A stretch of 64,000 nt of DNA from Desulfopila sp. IMCC35006 (GCF_005116645.1 NZ_SWCM01000005.1:300944-364943), one strand, 5' to 3'; numbered from the stretch's first letter, positions 28,055 through 37,925 are shown. The notes: generated by a model from the sequence alone, not told the origin. Translations and numbers: made by a program.

Positions 28055-29695
28055 ATGAACCTCATGAATAATGCAGTTATCAATACCCCAAAACCGGTTA
28101 ATGAACCCATTCTGAACTATGCCCCGGGCAGCCCGGAAAAAGCGGCTCTGAAAAAGGCGCTGGCCGAGATGTCGGCCAGACAGCTGGAAATTCCTCTTAT
28201 TATTGGCGGAAAAGAGATTAAAACCGGCAATCTCGGCAAGGTTGTCATGCCCCACGATCACCAGCATGTGCTGGCCACGTATCATAAAGCAGGTCCGGTC
28301 GAGGTACAGCAGGCAATTGATGCGGCGGTCGCTGCCCAGCCGATGTGGCAGTCTTTCCGCTGGGAAGAGCGCTGTGCCATCTTCCTTAAAGTTGCCGAGC
28401 TGCTGGCCGTTAAATATCGGGCCCTGATCAACAGCGGGGCGATGCTTGCCGGGGGTAAAACCGCCTTCCAGGCAGAAATCGATGCCGCCTGCGAACTGAT
28501 TGATTTCCTCCGTTTCAATGTGCGCTATGCCCAGGAAGTGTATCAGAAACAACCGGAATCTTCCGCCGGGGTGTGGAATTTTGTACAGCACCGGCCGCTG
28601 GAGGGTTTCGTCTTTGCCGTGACGCCGTTTAATTTTACCGCTATTGCCGGTAATCTGCCGACCGCGCCCGCCCTCATGGGCAACACGGTGGTCTGGAAGC
28701 CGGCATCGTCCCTGGTCTACACCCCGTATCTGATCATGCAGATGCTCGAAGAGGCAGGCTTGCCGCCGGGAGTCATTAACTTTGTCCCCGGTTCAGGGGC
28801 CACTGTCGGCGATGTATGTCTGGCCGATCCCAATCTGTCGGGGATTCATTTTACCGGTTCCACCCGGGTATTTCAGCAGATGTGGCAGACCGTCGGCGCA
28901 AATATCAGCAGGTATAAAGCCTATCCGCGTATAGTCGGGGAAACCGGGGGCAAGGATTTTGTGTTCGCCCATAGCAGTGCCGACATAGAACCATTGGTCA
29001 CCGGTCTGGTCCGGGGAAGTTTTGAGTACCAGGGGCAGAAATGTTCTGCCGCCAGCCGCGCCTATATTCCCCGTTCACTCTGGCCGGCGGTGGAGGCGGG
29101 CCTGAAGGAGCAGATCGGCAGGATCAAAATGGGGCCGCCCACAGATTTTCGCAATTTCTGCGGGGCGGTAATCGATAAAGCTGCCTTTGATTCCATAGCC
29201 GGGTATATCGAGTACGCGAGAAATAATGCCGGCGGTGAGATCATCATCGGCGGAAAATGTGATGACAGCGTCGGGTATTTCATTGAACCTACCGTCATTC
29301 TGGCCACTGACCCGCACTTTAAGACCATGGTCGAAGAGATTTTTGGGCCGGTCCTGACCATCTATGTCTATGACGATGAAAAATATACCGAGACCCTCGA
29401 ACTCTGTAATACATCTTCGATGTACGCCCTTACCGGCGCTATCTTCGGCAGGGACAGAGCGGCGGTAAGCACTGCGGTAACCATGCTTGAACATGCGGCG
29501 GGTAATTTTTATATTAACGATAAACCGACCGGCGCAGTCGTCGGCCAGCAGCCTTTCGGTGGTGGCCGGGCCTCGGGGACCAATGATAAGGCAGGTTCAC
29601 AGGCCAATCTTATGCGCTGGGTTTCCACTCGCACCATCAAAGAAACATTTGTACCTGCTGCCGATTTTGGGTATCCTTTCATGGGCGAAGAGTAA
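28055..29695 (+). CDS. L-glutamate gamma-semialdehyde (1-pyrroline-5-carboxylate) dehydrogenase
   Basis: A 546-residue aldehyde dehydrogenase that oxidises glutamate semialdehyde to glutamate with NAD(P)+. The catalytic Cys is in EYQGQKCSAASRAYIP and the general-base Glu in RIVGETGGKDFVF; FTGSTRVFQ is the cofactor loop, and FEYQGQKCSA and PFGGGRASGTNDK are P5C-dehydrogenase-specific. It matches the stand-alone RocA/PruA type rather than bifunctional PutA. ATG 28055 has AAAGGAG seven bases upstream. It follows proline dehydrogenase and precedes the 2-oxoacid oxidoreductase genes. Confidence 0.95.
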   Translation: MNLMNNAVINTPKPVNEPILNYAPGSPEKAALKKALAEMSARQLEIPLIIGGKEIKTGNLGKVVMPHDHQHVLATYHKAGPVEVQQAIDAAVAAQPMWQSFRWEERCAIFLKVAELLAVKYRALINSGAMLAGGKTAFQAEIDAACELIDFLRFNVRYAQEVYQKQPESSAGVWNFVQHRPLEGFVFAVTPFNFTAIAGNLPTAPALMGNTVVWKPASSLVYTPYLIMQMLEEAGLPPGVINFVPGSGATVGDVCLADPNLSGIHFTGSTRVFQQMWQTVGANISRYKAYPRIVGETGGKDFVFAHSSADIEPLVTGLVRGSFEYQGQKCSAASRAYIPRSLWPAVEAGLKEQIGRIKMGPPTDFRNFCGAVIDKAAFDSIAGYIEYARNNAGGEIIIGGKCDDSVGYFIEPTVILATDPHFKTMVEEIFGPVLTIYVYDDEKYTETLELCNTSSMYALTGAIFGRDRAAVSTAVTMLEHAAGNFYINDKPTGAVVGQQPFGGGRASGTNDKAGSQANLMRWVSTRTIKETFVPAADFGYPFMGEE

Positions 29696-29806
29696 TCGCG
29701 TGGAAAACGAGTAGTGACCGGTAAAGGGACAAGGGTCCCGATATACGGTTGGTGCAAACAGCAAAACGTTGATCATTCGCGTACGATCAACAGTCAAGAG
29801 GGCGTA

Positions 29807-30028
29807 ATGGCCAAGAAGAAACTAAAAGAAATTGTAATCAACCAGGACTGGTGCAAAGGGTGCGGCATCTGCGTCAGTTTCTGTCCGACTAAGGTTCTGG
29901 AGCTGGACAAAGCGGATAAAGCCACCGTTGTCCGGCCGGAAGACTGCATATGCTGCAAAATGTGCGAACTGCGGTGCCCGGACCTGGCTATCGAGGTGTT
30001 GACAGAGGAAGGTGACAAAGATGAGTAA
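29807..30028 (+). CDS. korD: 2-oxoacid:ferredoxin oxidoreductase ferredoxin subunit (KorD)
   Basis: A 73-residue protein with two [4Fe-4S] motifs, CKGCGICVSFCP and CICCKMCELRCP. It is the delta subunit that carries electrons from the catalytic subunits of 2-oxoglutarate:ferredoxin oxidoreductase. The ATG at 29807 is chosen over the longer open frame because homologues begin shortly before the first cluster. Its stop overlaps the start of korA by eight bases, so the four kor genes form one translation unit. Confidence 0.92.
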   Translation: MAKKKLKEIVINQDWCKGCGICVSFCPTKVLELDKADKATVVRPEDCICCKMCELRCPDLAIEVLTEEGDKDE

Positions 30029-31169
30029 AAATATCCGATTTGTACAGGGCAACGAAGCCTGTGTCGAAGGGGCAATCTATGCGGGCATTGATTTCTTTGC
30101 CGGTTATCCGATTACCCCGTCAACGGAGATTGCCGAACTGCTGTCTGCACGTTTGCCGGAAAAGGGTGGCAAATTTATCCAGATGGAAGACGAAATTGCC
30201 TCGATGTGCGCCATTATCGGCGCCTCGCTGACCGGCAAGAAGGTCATGACGGCGACCAGCGGTCCCGGCTTTTCGTTAAAGCAGGAGGCGATCGGTTATG
30301 CCTGCATGGCGGAAATTCCCTGCGTGATTGCCAACGTCCAGCGCGGCGGCCCATCGACGGGCAACCCGACCCATGTCAGCCAGGGGGACATCAACCAGGC
30401 CCGCTGGGGTACCCATGGCGATCATGCGATTATCGCCCTGACCGCTTCCAACCACCAGGATGTATTCACCATGACGGTCGATGCCTTCAATATGGCCGAG
30501 ACCTACCGCACCCCGGTGGTGCTGCTGTTTGACGAAGCAGTTGGTCATATGCGGGAAAAACTGATCATCCCTGAACAGGGGGAACTGGAGATTGTCGACC
30601 GGCTGCGTACTTCGCTGGGGAAAGGGGTCGATTACCACCCCTACCTGCCGCGGGAAGACGGACGGCTGCCGATGTCCGATTTCGGCGGGGAGCACCGTTA
30701 TAATGTAACCGGACTGTTCCACGACATGTGGGGTTTTCCGTCCAACAACCCATCGGTGGTCAACGAACTGCTCAAGCACCTGGTGGACAAGATCGAAAAC
30801 AATGTCCACGCCATTACCCGCTACAAAGAGCACTTTATGGAGGGGGCGGAATATGTCCTGATCTCCTACGGCTCCTCGGCCAGATCGGCCATCCACCTGG
30901 CCAAAAGCAGGCGGGCCAAGGGAGAAAAGATCGGCGTTCTGGAGCTGCAGTCCATCTGGCCCTTCCCGACGGAGCTGGTCCGGGAGAAATGCGAACATGC
31001 CAAGGCGATCCTCGTGGTCGAGATGAATATGGGCCAGGTCACGGCCCAGGTCAAAGCCTCGGTACGAAAACCCAATCGGGTGTTTTTAGCCAACCGGATC
31101 GACGGACATCTTATCACCCCGTCGGATATCAAAAAACTCCTCCGGGTCATCCAGGGGAGGGGAGTATAA
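30021..31169 (+). CDS. korA: 2-oxoglutarate:ferredoxin oxidoreductase alpha subunit
   Basis: A 382-residue subunit containing the pyrophosphate/CoA-binding domains. Motifs: GNEACVEGAIYAG, the conserved YPITPSTE, QMEDEIASM, TATSGPGFSLKQEA and QRGGPSTGNPT. With KorB, KorC and KorD it oxidatively decarboxylates 2-oxoglutarate to succinyl-CoA, reducing ferredoxin. I use ATG 30021, with GAGGAAGG eight bases upstream; an in-frame GTG at 30012 is less likely. The neighbouring glutamate-producing and glutamate-oxidising genes favour 2-oxoglutarate over other 2-oxoacids. Confidence 0.92.
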   Translation: MSKNIRFVQGNEACVEGAIYAGIDFFAGYPITPSTEIAELLSARLPEKGGKFIQMEDEIASMCAIIGASLTGKKVMTATSGPGFSLKQEAIGYACMAEIPCVIANVQRGGPSTGNPTHVSQGDINQARWGTHGDHAIIALTASNHQDVFTMTVDAFNMAETYRTPVVLLFDEAVGHMREKLIIPEQGELEIVDRLRTSLGKGVDYHPYLPREDGRLPMSDFGGEHRYNVTGLFHDMWGFPSNNPSVVNELLKHLVDKIENNVHAITRYKEHFMEGAEYVLISYGSSARSAIHLAKSRRAKGEKIGVLELQSIWPFPTELVREKCEHAKAILVVEMNMGQVTAQVKASVRKPNRVFLANRIDGHLITPSDIKKLLRVIQGRGV

Positions 31170-31170
31170 T

Positions 31171-31980
31171 ATGGCAGTTAAAGATTATTTACGCGAGCGG
31201 TTTTTCCCGCATATGTGGTGCCCCGGCTGTGGGCACGGAACCATTCTCAACTCGCTCATCCGGGCGGTTGAAGAGCTGCAGTTGAATAAGAACGAGATCG
31301 TCATGACCTCGGGGATCGGCTGTTCGGCCCGGATCTCCGGGTATGTCGATTTTCACTCCCTGCATACCCTGCATGGCCGGGCCTTAGCCTTTGCCACCGG
31401 GGTGAAGCTCAGCCGGCCGAACCTCAATGTGCTGGTCCCGATGGGTGACGGCGACGCCCTGGCCATCGGCGGCAATCACTTCATCCATGCTGCGCGGCGC
31501 AATATCGATATCACCGCCATCGTCATGAACAACCGGATCTACGGTATGACCGGCGGCCAGTTTTCGCCGCTTTCCGGGCCGGGGGTAAAAGCCACGACGG
31601 CGCCCTATCTGACCATCGACTCCAATTTTGATGTGGTTGAGCTGGCCAGGGCGGCCGGGGCTACTTTTGTCGCCCGTTCCACCGCCTATCATGCCAAGGA
31701 GAGCACGGAACTGCTGAAAAAAGCCATCCTGCACAAGGGTTTTTCCGTGGTGGAGATACTGTCGCAGTGTCCGACCCATTACGGCCGGAAGAACAAGGAA
31801 GGCGATGCGGTCAGCATGCTGGAGCTGCATAAGACCAATACGGCAAAACTCGGTTCCAAGGCCCTGGAAGAGAACCCCAACCTCGTCCCCCGCGGGATCT
31901 TTGTCGAAAAAGATCGACCGGAGTACTGTGCGGAGTATGACAAGATAATCGCCTACGCAACAAGGGAGAAGGTTTCATGA
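31171..31980 (+). CDS. korB: 2-oxoglutarate:ferredoxin oxidoreductase beta (TPP-binding) subunit
   Basis: A 269-residue subunit that binds thiamine diphosphate. WCPGCGHGTILNSL begins the domain; GIGCSARISGYVDFHSLHTLHGRALAFATGVK and the metal/TPP loop GDGDALAIGGNHFIHAARRN...NNRIYGMTGGQ are diagnostic. The C-terminal SQCPTHYGRKNK is as in KorB. It starts one base after korA ends and overlaps korC by four bases. Confidence 0.94.
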   Translation: MAVKDYLRERFFPHMWCPGCGHGTILNSLIRAVEELQLNKNEIVMTSGIGCSARISGYVDFHSLHTLHGRALAFATGVKLSRPNLNVLVPMGDGDALAIGGNHFIHAARRNIDITAIVMNNRIYGMTGGQFSPLSGPGVKATTAPYLTIDSNFDVVELARAAGATFVARSTAYHAKESTELLKKAILHKGFSVVEILSQCPTHYGRKNKEGDAVSMLELHKTNTAKLGSKALEENPNLVPRGIFVEKDRPEYCAEYDKIIAYATREKVS

Positions 31981-32522
31981 GCAGAATAAGACTGGTATTC
32001 TCGGGCTCCGGCGGCCAGGGGGTGATAACGGCGGCCATTATCCTGGCCGAGGCGGCGGTTATGCATGAGGGGATGAATGCCACGCAGTCCCAGAGCTATG
32101 GGGCGGCGGCCCGCGGCGGTTCGACCCGGAGCGATATAATCATTTCCGACAGCGAGATTGATTTTCCGGAGGTGACCCAGCCCAATATCCTGGTCTGTTT
32201 GACCCAGGACGCCTATAACAGCTATTCGTCGATCATCCGTCCCGGTGGCATCCTCCTGACCGACAGCCGCTATGTGCAGGTCACCCGGAAAGTTGATGCC
32301 AAGCAGGTCCAGCTGCCGATGTATGACAGCGTCATTGAGAAAATCGGCAAGCCGGTGGTCTTTAATATCTGTGTGCTCGGGGCACTGATCGGCATTACCG
32401 AGGTGATCAAGCCGAAGTCGGTTATGGCGGCGGTTGCTGACCGCGTGCCCAAGGATTTTGTTAATCTGAACAACCGGGCCTTTGATCTCGGTCTGGTGCT
32501 GGGCGCCCAGTACAGCTGGTAA
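31977..32522 (+). CDS. korC: 2-oxoglutarate:ferredoxin oxidoreductase gamma subunit
   Basis: A 181-residue gamma subunit with the opening block LVFSGSGGQGVITAAIILAEAA and SYGAAARGGSTRSDIIIS, both typical of the 2-oxoacid:acceptor gamma domain. It completes the DABC set. A perfect hairpin terminator follows about 105 bases later, before the glutamate dehydrogenase gene. Confidence 0.93.
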   Translation: MSRIRLVFSGSGGQGVITAAIILAEAAVMHEGMNATQSQSYGAAARGGSTRSDIIISDSEIDFPEVTQPNILVCLTQDAYNSYSSIIRPGGILLTDSRYVQVTRKVDAKQVQLPMYDSVIEKIGKPVVFNICVLGALIGITEVIKPKSVMAAVADRVPKDFVNLNNRAFDLGLVLGAQYSW

Positions 32523-32527
32523 TAGTG

Positions 32528-32610
32528 ATGGCACCGTAAAAAGCCCGATCTCCTTCACTGTACCCCAAGGGCACCGCCTGCGGGGTATTCACGCTTTTTA
32601 CCCAGCCATC
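32528..32610. repeat. Palindromic intergenic element A
   Basis: Inverted arms GATGGC-acc-GTAAAAAGC (32528-32545) and GCTTTTTAC-cca-GCCATC (32593-32610) enclose a second small stem. The left end resembles the left end of the larger element at 55964 (GATGGC..CGTAAAAA), which suggests one dispersed family. Confidence 0.6.
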
Positions 32611-32627
32611 CCTGAGATAGTTTTCAT

Positions 32628-32667
32628 GGCTCCCTGTTGCAAGACACAAACAACAGGGAGCCTTTTT
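32628..32667 (+). terminator. Terminator after korDABC
   Basis: A perfect 12-bp stem, GGCTCCCTGTTG (32628-32639) with CAACAGGGAGCC (32651-32662), followed by TTTTT. It separates the kor genes from the glutamate dehydrogenase gene, so the latter may have its own promoter or be read through. Confidence 0.92.
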
Positions 32668-32707
32668 CATAAAGCAGATCTAGGGCAGAAGGAAGACAGG
32701 AGACGAT

Positions 32708-35700
32708 ATGGATACTTTTCCCACCAGCTATTCTTCGATTACCAGAGGCGAAGATATTATTGCCAAAGCCGAGAGTGTCGGCCTCGATCCCCGGGTCCTG
32801 TACGAGGCGGTCATTGACCTGAGCTCGGAAGGTCTGCTTACGGCAAACTGCATCAATATGGCCGCCGGGATCCTTCTGAAGGATATCGGTCTGCCCCGCT
32901 ATTTCTTTGAAAATATTCGTAAAGCTGCCCTGGCGCATCTTCTGGAGTCCATCGCCACCTCCATCAAAGTGGTTGATGGCAAGGTGATTCTGTATGGCCG
33001 GGTATCCCAGATCGACTTTGACGTAACCCAGGCAAACGTGGCCCAGAGGGTCAGAATCGCCACGGAGGAGACCCGCGATAATATGGAAGCGGTGCTTGAG
33101 GGCCTGATCTCCGGGCATCGCCGGGAGTATTATTACAGTCCGGCGAGCAACTACTACACCTATATTATCCGACCGGAAACCGTCAACGATTTTCCCAGGG
33201 AGACCTTTAAAGATTCCCGTTTTCTGTTTACTCTGGCCGGGGACTACACGGCGACTCCGGAGCCGACCAGGAAACGGTACGAAAAAGTCTTAAGAGAGTG
33301 CGAAGAATCGACTATTCCCCTGATTGCCGTGTTCAATCTGCCGGAAACAGGTGAGACGCGGTTGATGTTCAACTCCGATTTCGAGTCACCGCAAATCCCG
33401 GTGTTGCGCAAAATTCTTGCCGATCATGACCTGACCCTGGTGCGTGCCTACTGGGAACCCTACCTCGGACAGGCGTCGGTTCCTTCATCTATCTGCACAC
33501 TGTATGTGAGCGGCGAGCTTACCAGAAAACAGGAAGACGGCGTTGTCACCGACCTTCGTTCCTATCTCTCTTTTTCTGTGAGTAGCATAAAAGATCTGTA
33601 CCTGGATGACCGGATAAGTTTCCAGGAAATGCTTTTTGCCGGCAATGCTATCGACTTTACCCACCTGTTCGTTTTTAAAGAGAGCGAGAACGTCACCGAC
33701 CGGGAGATTCTCGAGAACCTGGCCAGCAAGGATCAGCGGGAGTCATTCGCCAAGCGTATCCAGAGTTCGAACAAGTCGACATACGGCGCCCCGGTCATCA
33801 TGGAAACGGTGACCCGTTCTCCGGATCTCATCAAATTTCTCCATGCCCTTTTTGAACTGCGCTTTGCCCCCGAACGGATACGGGGGGCGAGATCCATTTC
33901 AGACGAGGAGCTGCAGCGAAAGTGGCTCGAATTTGAAAAAATAATCGCCGGCAGGTTTATCGATTATCCACTGGGCTACGAGATTTTCAAATTCATGTTC
34001 AAGATCATCACCTGCACTCTGAAAACCAATTTTTATAAGCCGGAAAAACGGTCGTTTGCCTTTCGTTTCGACAACAGTATTCTTGATCCCCTGGTCTTCA
34101 GCAGGTTCGTTTTTGGCGTCTTTTTTGTCAACGGTCATTATTCCTGCGGCACTCATCTGCGGGCGGCGGATGTCGCACGCGGCGGACTGCGGCTGATCCG
34201 CGTGTCCCGTTCCAACTATGACAGCGAGCTGGACAACGCCGTGTTGCTTAATTACGCCCTCGGCCCTAAAGCGCAGCGCTTGAAACATAAAGATATCTGC
34301 GAAAGCGGCTCAAAAGGTGTGGTTGTCCCCCTGCCGCAATATGCCAGCTACAGAAAGGAAGCCCTGAATGATTACACCGAAGGGATTATGGACCTGATGT
34401 TGCCGGACAGCTCTGTGGTCGACTATTACGGGAAACCGGAGATGGTCTTTTTCGGGCCGGATGAAGGCACCGCCCCGCTGATGGACGATGTCGCCTACCA
34501 CGCCCGGGACAGGGGCTACCAATACTGGCGGACGATCACCACCGGCAAGAGTTTTGGCATTCCGCATGACACCTATGGCTTGCTGCAGAGTGGCGAGACC
34601 TTTGGCCTCTATGATAAGGGCAGCAAAGGTGTTGAGCTGCAGGTGGACGGTCGTTCGGTTATCGTGACCGATGACATGGAAAAAATCTTTGCTGAAGTCG
34701 GTGAAAGCATAGCCGTTTCGGGAATGACGACTACTTCCATCATGGGATCTTTCAGAACGCTGATTGACCACTACAAGGCAAAGGAAGAAGAGTTGAATCT
34801 GATGATTACCGGCGGTCCGGACGGCGACCTCGGTGCAAACCAGATTCAATGTTATAAAGGAAAGATCTGTCTGATCGTTGACGGTGGTTCGATTCTCTTT
34901 GATCCGCAGGGACTTGATAAAAAAGAATTGATGAAACTGGCCTTTATGCGCAACTCTTCACCTAGAGCCAATTCATTGCAGTTCCCTGTGGACAAATTGA
35001 GTAAAAACGGCTTTATGGTGCCGATAGAGGCCCGTAACGTCACCTTGCCGGATGGCACCATTGTTGAAGACGGCGCCCTGTTCCACCGTAATTTTCTCAG
35101 TAATCCGGCGCATCGCAAATATATCAGCGAGGCGAATATCCGGGCCTTTATCCCCTGTGGCGGCTTCAAGGATACGATCAATCAAGGGAATATTCGCCGG
35201 TTCCTCGAGCTCTTTGGCGAACTGCAGTTCATTGTCGAGGGGGCAAACGTCTTTTTTGACGATGCGGCCAGACGGTATATCGCCACCCAGACGAACATTA
35301 AACAGATAAAGGATTCCACCGCCAATAAAGGCGGTGTTTTCAGCAGCTCGATTGCGGAAGTGCTCACCGGCTTTCTGCTCCAGGAAGATTACGAGGATAA
35401 ACTGCTCAACGACAGCGCAACACGCTGGGCACTGACCAAGGATGTTCTCCATATGGTCGATCGTTATGGCCGTATGGAAACCGGGTTGCTGCTGCGCCTG
35501 TACGATGCCGATCCGTCCGTTCCGCTCTTTGAACTGTCGGAATTCACCAGCGAGCAGATCTTTGCCCTCCAGGATGAACTGGAACTACGTCTTGTCGAAA
35601 TCCTTGCCGACAGCAAACTGGTCTGGAAGGTTATGGTTCACTACATCCCCTCAGTGCTGTGCGAAAAACTCGGAGCGCAGCATATTATGGACATCCTGAA

Positions 35701-35851
35701 CACGGAGCAGCTCCAGTCCTACAGGGATGCCATTATCACCAAGAAACTGGCGTCAATGGCCTTTTACCGCTTTGGAGAGCGCTGGGAGGAGTATCTTGGG
35801 GAGATCGAGGCCGAGTTGCTGCCTGCACTGCATAAAATATTTGCTGATTGA
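32708..35851 (+). CDS. Large NAD-specific glutamate dehydrogenase
   Basis: A 1047-residue protein of the large (about 115 kDa) NAD-GDH group, far longer than the usual 450-residue enzyme. The N-terminal 400 residues are regulatory sequence with no motif I can name. The catalytic part starts near 460 with RAADVARGGLRLIRVSRSNYDSE; it contains ESGSKGVVVPLP, the GPDEGTAPLMDDVAYHARDRG substrate/cofactor block and TGGPDGDLGANQI (nucleotide binding), and ANKGGVFSSSIAEVL. It oxidises glutamate to 2-oxoglutarate and ammonia with NAD+, linking proline degradation to KorDABC. ATG 32708 has AGGAG upstream. Confidence 0.92.
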   Translation: MDTFPTSYSSITRGEDIIAKAESVGLDPRVLYEAVIDLSSEGLLTANCINMAAGILLKDIGLPRYFFENIRKAALAHLLESIATSIKVVDGKVILYGRVSQIDFDVTQANVAQRVRIATEETRDNMEAVLEGLISGHRREYYYSPASNYYTYIIRPETVNDFPRETFKDSRFLFTLAGDYTATPEPTRKRYEKVLRECEESTIPLIAVFNLPETGETRLMFNSDFESPQIPVLRKILADHDLTLVRAYWEPYLGQASVPSSICTLYVSGELTRKQEDGVVTDLRSYLSFSVSSIKDLYLDDRISFQEMLFAGNAIDFTHLFVFKESENVTDREILENLASKDQRESFAKRIQSSNKSTYGAPVIMETVTRSPDLIKFLHALFELRFAPERIRGARSISDEELQRKWLEFEKIIAGRFIDYPLGYEIFKFMFKIITCTLKTNFYKPEKRSFAFRFDNSILDPLVFSRFVFGVFFVNGHYSCGTHLRAADVARGGLRLIRVSRSNYDSELDNAVLLNYALGPKAQRLKHKDICESGSKGVVVPLPQYASYRKEALNDYTEGIMDLMLPDSSVVDYYGKPEMVFFGPDEGTAPLMDDVAYHARDRGYQYWRTITTGKSFGIPHDTYGLLQSGETFGLYDKGSKGVELQVDGRSVIVTDDMEKIFAEVGESIAVSGMTTTSIMGSFRTLIDHYKAKEEELNLMITGGPDGDLGANQIQCYKGKICLIVDGGSILFDPQGLDKKELMKLAFMRNSSPRANSLQFPVDKLSKNGFMVPIEARNVTLPDGTIVEDGALFHRNFLSNPAHRKYISEANIRAFIPCGGFKDTINQGNIRRFLELFGELQFIVEGANVFFDDAARRYIATQTNIKQIKDSTANKGGVFSSSIAEVLTGFLLQEDYEDKLLNDSATRWALTKDVLHMVDRYGRMETGLLLRLYDADPSVPLFELSEFTSEQIFALQDELELRLVEILADSKLVWKVMVHYIPSVLCEKLGAQHIMDILNTEQLQSYRDAIITKKLASMAFYRFGERWEEYLGEIEAELLPALHKIFAD

Positions 35852-35886
35852 TCGTCAGTGATCACCAGCACCGAATCCGGCATATC

Positions 35887-35914
35887 AGGATGACGGCCTA
35901 ACGGCCGTCATCCT
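35887..35914. terminator. Bidirectional hairpin between convergent genes
   Basis: A perfect 12-bp stem, AGGATGACGGCC (35887-35898) with GGCCGTCATCCT (35903-35914), and a TAAC loop. It overlaps the last codons of the minus-strand glutathionylspermidine gene and lies 36 bases after the glutamate dehydrogenase stop. T content after the stem is modest. Confidence 0.65.
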
Positions 35915-37925
35915 GGCCTTTCTTCATCTGTCGATATGCATCATCTCCGATGATGCGCAGCGGCATCAGATCACTAGCCCCCCGGATTACCAGAGAGGGA
36001 TCAACCCGTACGCAGGCTCCGGCAAAGGCGCCCGCAACGGCGAAGGAACATACCTGAACATTCATCCGGTCCACCTGCGGCAGACGGCATAAACTCTGAT
36101 AAATCCGTTGACGGCTGCCAAAGCGTCCCTCTGTTCTGCCAATAATATCATCCGTCTCGGTTATGACAATATTTTCCCCGGCACGGCCGACAATCGGTTT
36201 TTCCACGTATCCGCTTTGGCGCAGTTCATCCGTCAGTTCGAATTGCGAGTTGAGCAGATAAGGGTGATCTGGAAAGAGCATCCACATGACGGGCAGGATG
36301 GCCTTGTTGCTTGGAATAAGCGTCCAGAGGGGTTCGTGAACCATAACATCGGGCCGCAATAAAACATCGACAAGCCGGGGCGAGGACGTTGAATTAAAAC
36401 GTATATCAGCTACATCGTGCTCCTCCATCTCCTTTCTCACCTGATCAAGGACCGTTTCCCAGGCCCACGTCTTCCACACCCGTTTTATCGGGATGTCTTC
36501 TGAGTCGACAATAATCCCGTTGCTCCAGTGAAGATTCGACAGTCCATGCAATATCTTTACGGTGATTCCTGCCTCTTCCATTGCGGACTTCATGAAAAGG
36601 GCATGGTAGGTCTCCTCGTCGTCTTCATCCTGCATGATGTGCAGAATATCCTGAATTTTCCTGGCCTTCCATGCCTGAACCAGACAGCCATAAAGTTTCT
36701 CACCGGGACTGTGTCCTGCCGTGCAGCCGTAATGTACGGCCCATTCTGTCTGCAAACGTGCAGCTTCAAGGTAACAGGAAGCCGAATCGGCATTGTATTC
36801 GTACGTTTTGAGACCTTTTTCGGAGAGACTGAAATCGAATCGGCCGGTGATCATGGAGTTTTTTCGATTATTCCAGGAACTGCGAATTTTCGGCCAGAGA
36901 GCCGGAGGAAGACGGAAGTGTTGCAGTAATGTATCATCCTGCAGGACATATTCGGTGGCCCGCATGAAAAGATGATGCAGTTCGTTTGTTGCCCGGCTCA
37001 ATTCTGAAAAAGCCGTTTCAGAAAGACAGAAGTATTTACGGGCGTTATCCGGATCACCGGTCAGCTTATGACCGGAGCATGCCACATAGGCTGCGCCGGC
37101 CGGATTACTGGTGTCGATCCAGGGCGAATCACCCTGTCCCGTATCGTCCACTTCATCGATAACTGGTGGAAATATCTCCGGGTCGAGGTCGGTAATTTCT
37201 TCAGCAAATCGGTCATCATCGGTCTGAATTACCCAGCCGAGAATAGAGGTGTTTTCATGGTCCGGTTCAATCCAGTATCCCCCGTCTTCGGTGATCCTGG
37301 TCTGCAGCTGCCGTGAAAAGGTCTGTCCTTCAGGCCAGACGATGTTGTCAGCGTTCTGCTCAGCAATGCGAATGTACGCATCATCCACCTCTGTCACAAT
37401 GGCAACATGACCGGTGACGGCAAATTCGCCGGCCGCTTCCCAGATGAGAAGACATCCCGGCTCAGGCCGCCGCGGCCCGCCATTTTTGAAGGAATGCAGG
37501 GGAAGCAGGCTGTCATCGCTATGTTTTTTGATATTGCGAAGGCGGAAGATGTCATAGGCCATGGAAACATCGTCAAAGGTACACTGCCGGTTAATATACA
37601 GCCAGCGCCTGACGAATTCGACACATTGCCATTTGTACCCCATAAAGATGCCATCGACAAAGGATCGGTACGCCTTGCGATTGGGAAATTCTTTTTTATC
37701 GGCCGTGTCATAATCAGATGAATAAACCGGCACATCACCTGGCGCTTTGCCAAGCACCGTTCCAAATTTTGTTGCGTTCATATCAAGAGAGTAAGGTAGG
37801 GGTTGTCCTTTCGTCAGGATGGTCTGTTCGGTCCGTAATATTTTTCTGCCGCTTCCCGGACATTCATCGCAACCTATCTTTTTTTTTGGGTTTTTTCCAG
37901 AGCTTTTCTGTTGGTCTTTGCTCAA
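35898..37925 (-). CDS. gsp: Bifunctional glutathionylspermidine synthetase/amidase
   Basis: A 675-residue two-domain enzyme. The N-terminal CHAP amidase (about 50-240) contains FGTVLGKAPGDVPVYSSDY and the catalytic Cys101 in YKWQCVEFVRRW, with the His in TGHVAIV. The C-terminal ATP-grasp synthetase (about 285-660) has FDFSLSEKGLKTYEYNADSASC and ends with SFAVAGAFAGACVRVDPSLVI. It joins spermidine to glutathione and reverses this. Relative to E. coli Gsp there are about 42 extra N-terminal residues, including a CDECPGSG stretch; Met49 is an alternative start. It ends in a hairpin shared with glutamate dehydrogenase. Confidence 0.92.
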   Translation of the reverse strand: MSKDQQKSSGKNPKKKIGCDECPGSGRKILRTEQTILTKGQPLPYSLDMNATKFGTVLGKAPGDVPVYSSDYDTADKKEFPNRKAYRSFVDGIFMGYKWQCVEFVRRWLYINRQCTFDDVSMAYDIFRLRNIKKHSDDSLLPLHSFKNGGPRRPEPGCLLIWEAAGEFAVTGHVAIVTEVDDAYIRIAEQNADNIVWPEGQTFSRQLQTRITEDGGYWIEPDHENTSILGWVIQTDDDRFAEEITDLDPEIFPPVIDEVDDTGQGDSPWIDTSNPAGAAYVACSGHKLTGDPDNARKYFCLSETAFSELSRATNELHHLFMRATEYVLQDDTLLQHFRLPPALWPKIRSSWNNRKNSMITGRFDFSLSEKGLKTYEYNADSASCYLEAARLQTEWAVHYGCTAGHSPGEKLYGCLVQAWKARKIQDILHIMQDEDDEETYHALFMKSAMEEAGITVKILHGLSNLHWSNGIIVDSEDIPIKRVWKTWAWETVLDQVRKEMEEHDVADIRFNSTSSPRLVDVLLRPDVMVHEPLWTLIPSNKAILPVMWMLFPDHPYLLNSQFELTDELRQSGYVEKPIVGRAGENIVITETDDIIGRTEGRFGSRQRIYQSLCRLPQVDRMNVQVCSFAVAGAFAGACVRVDPSLVIRGASDLMPLRIIGDDAYRQMKKGQDDGR

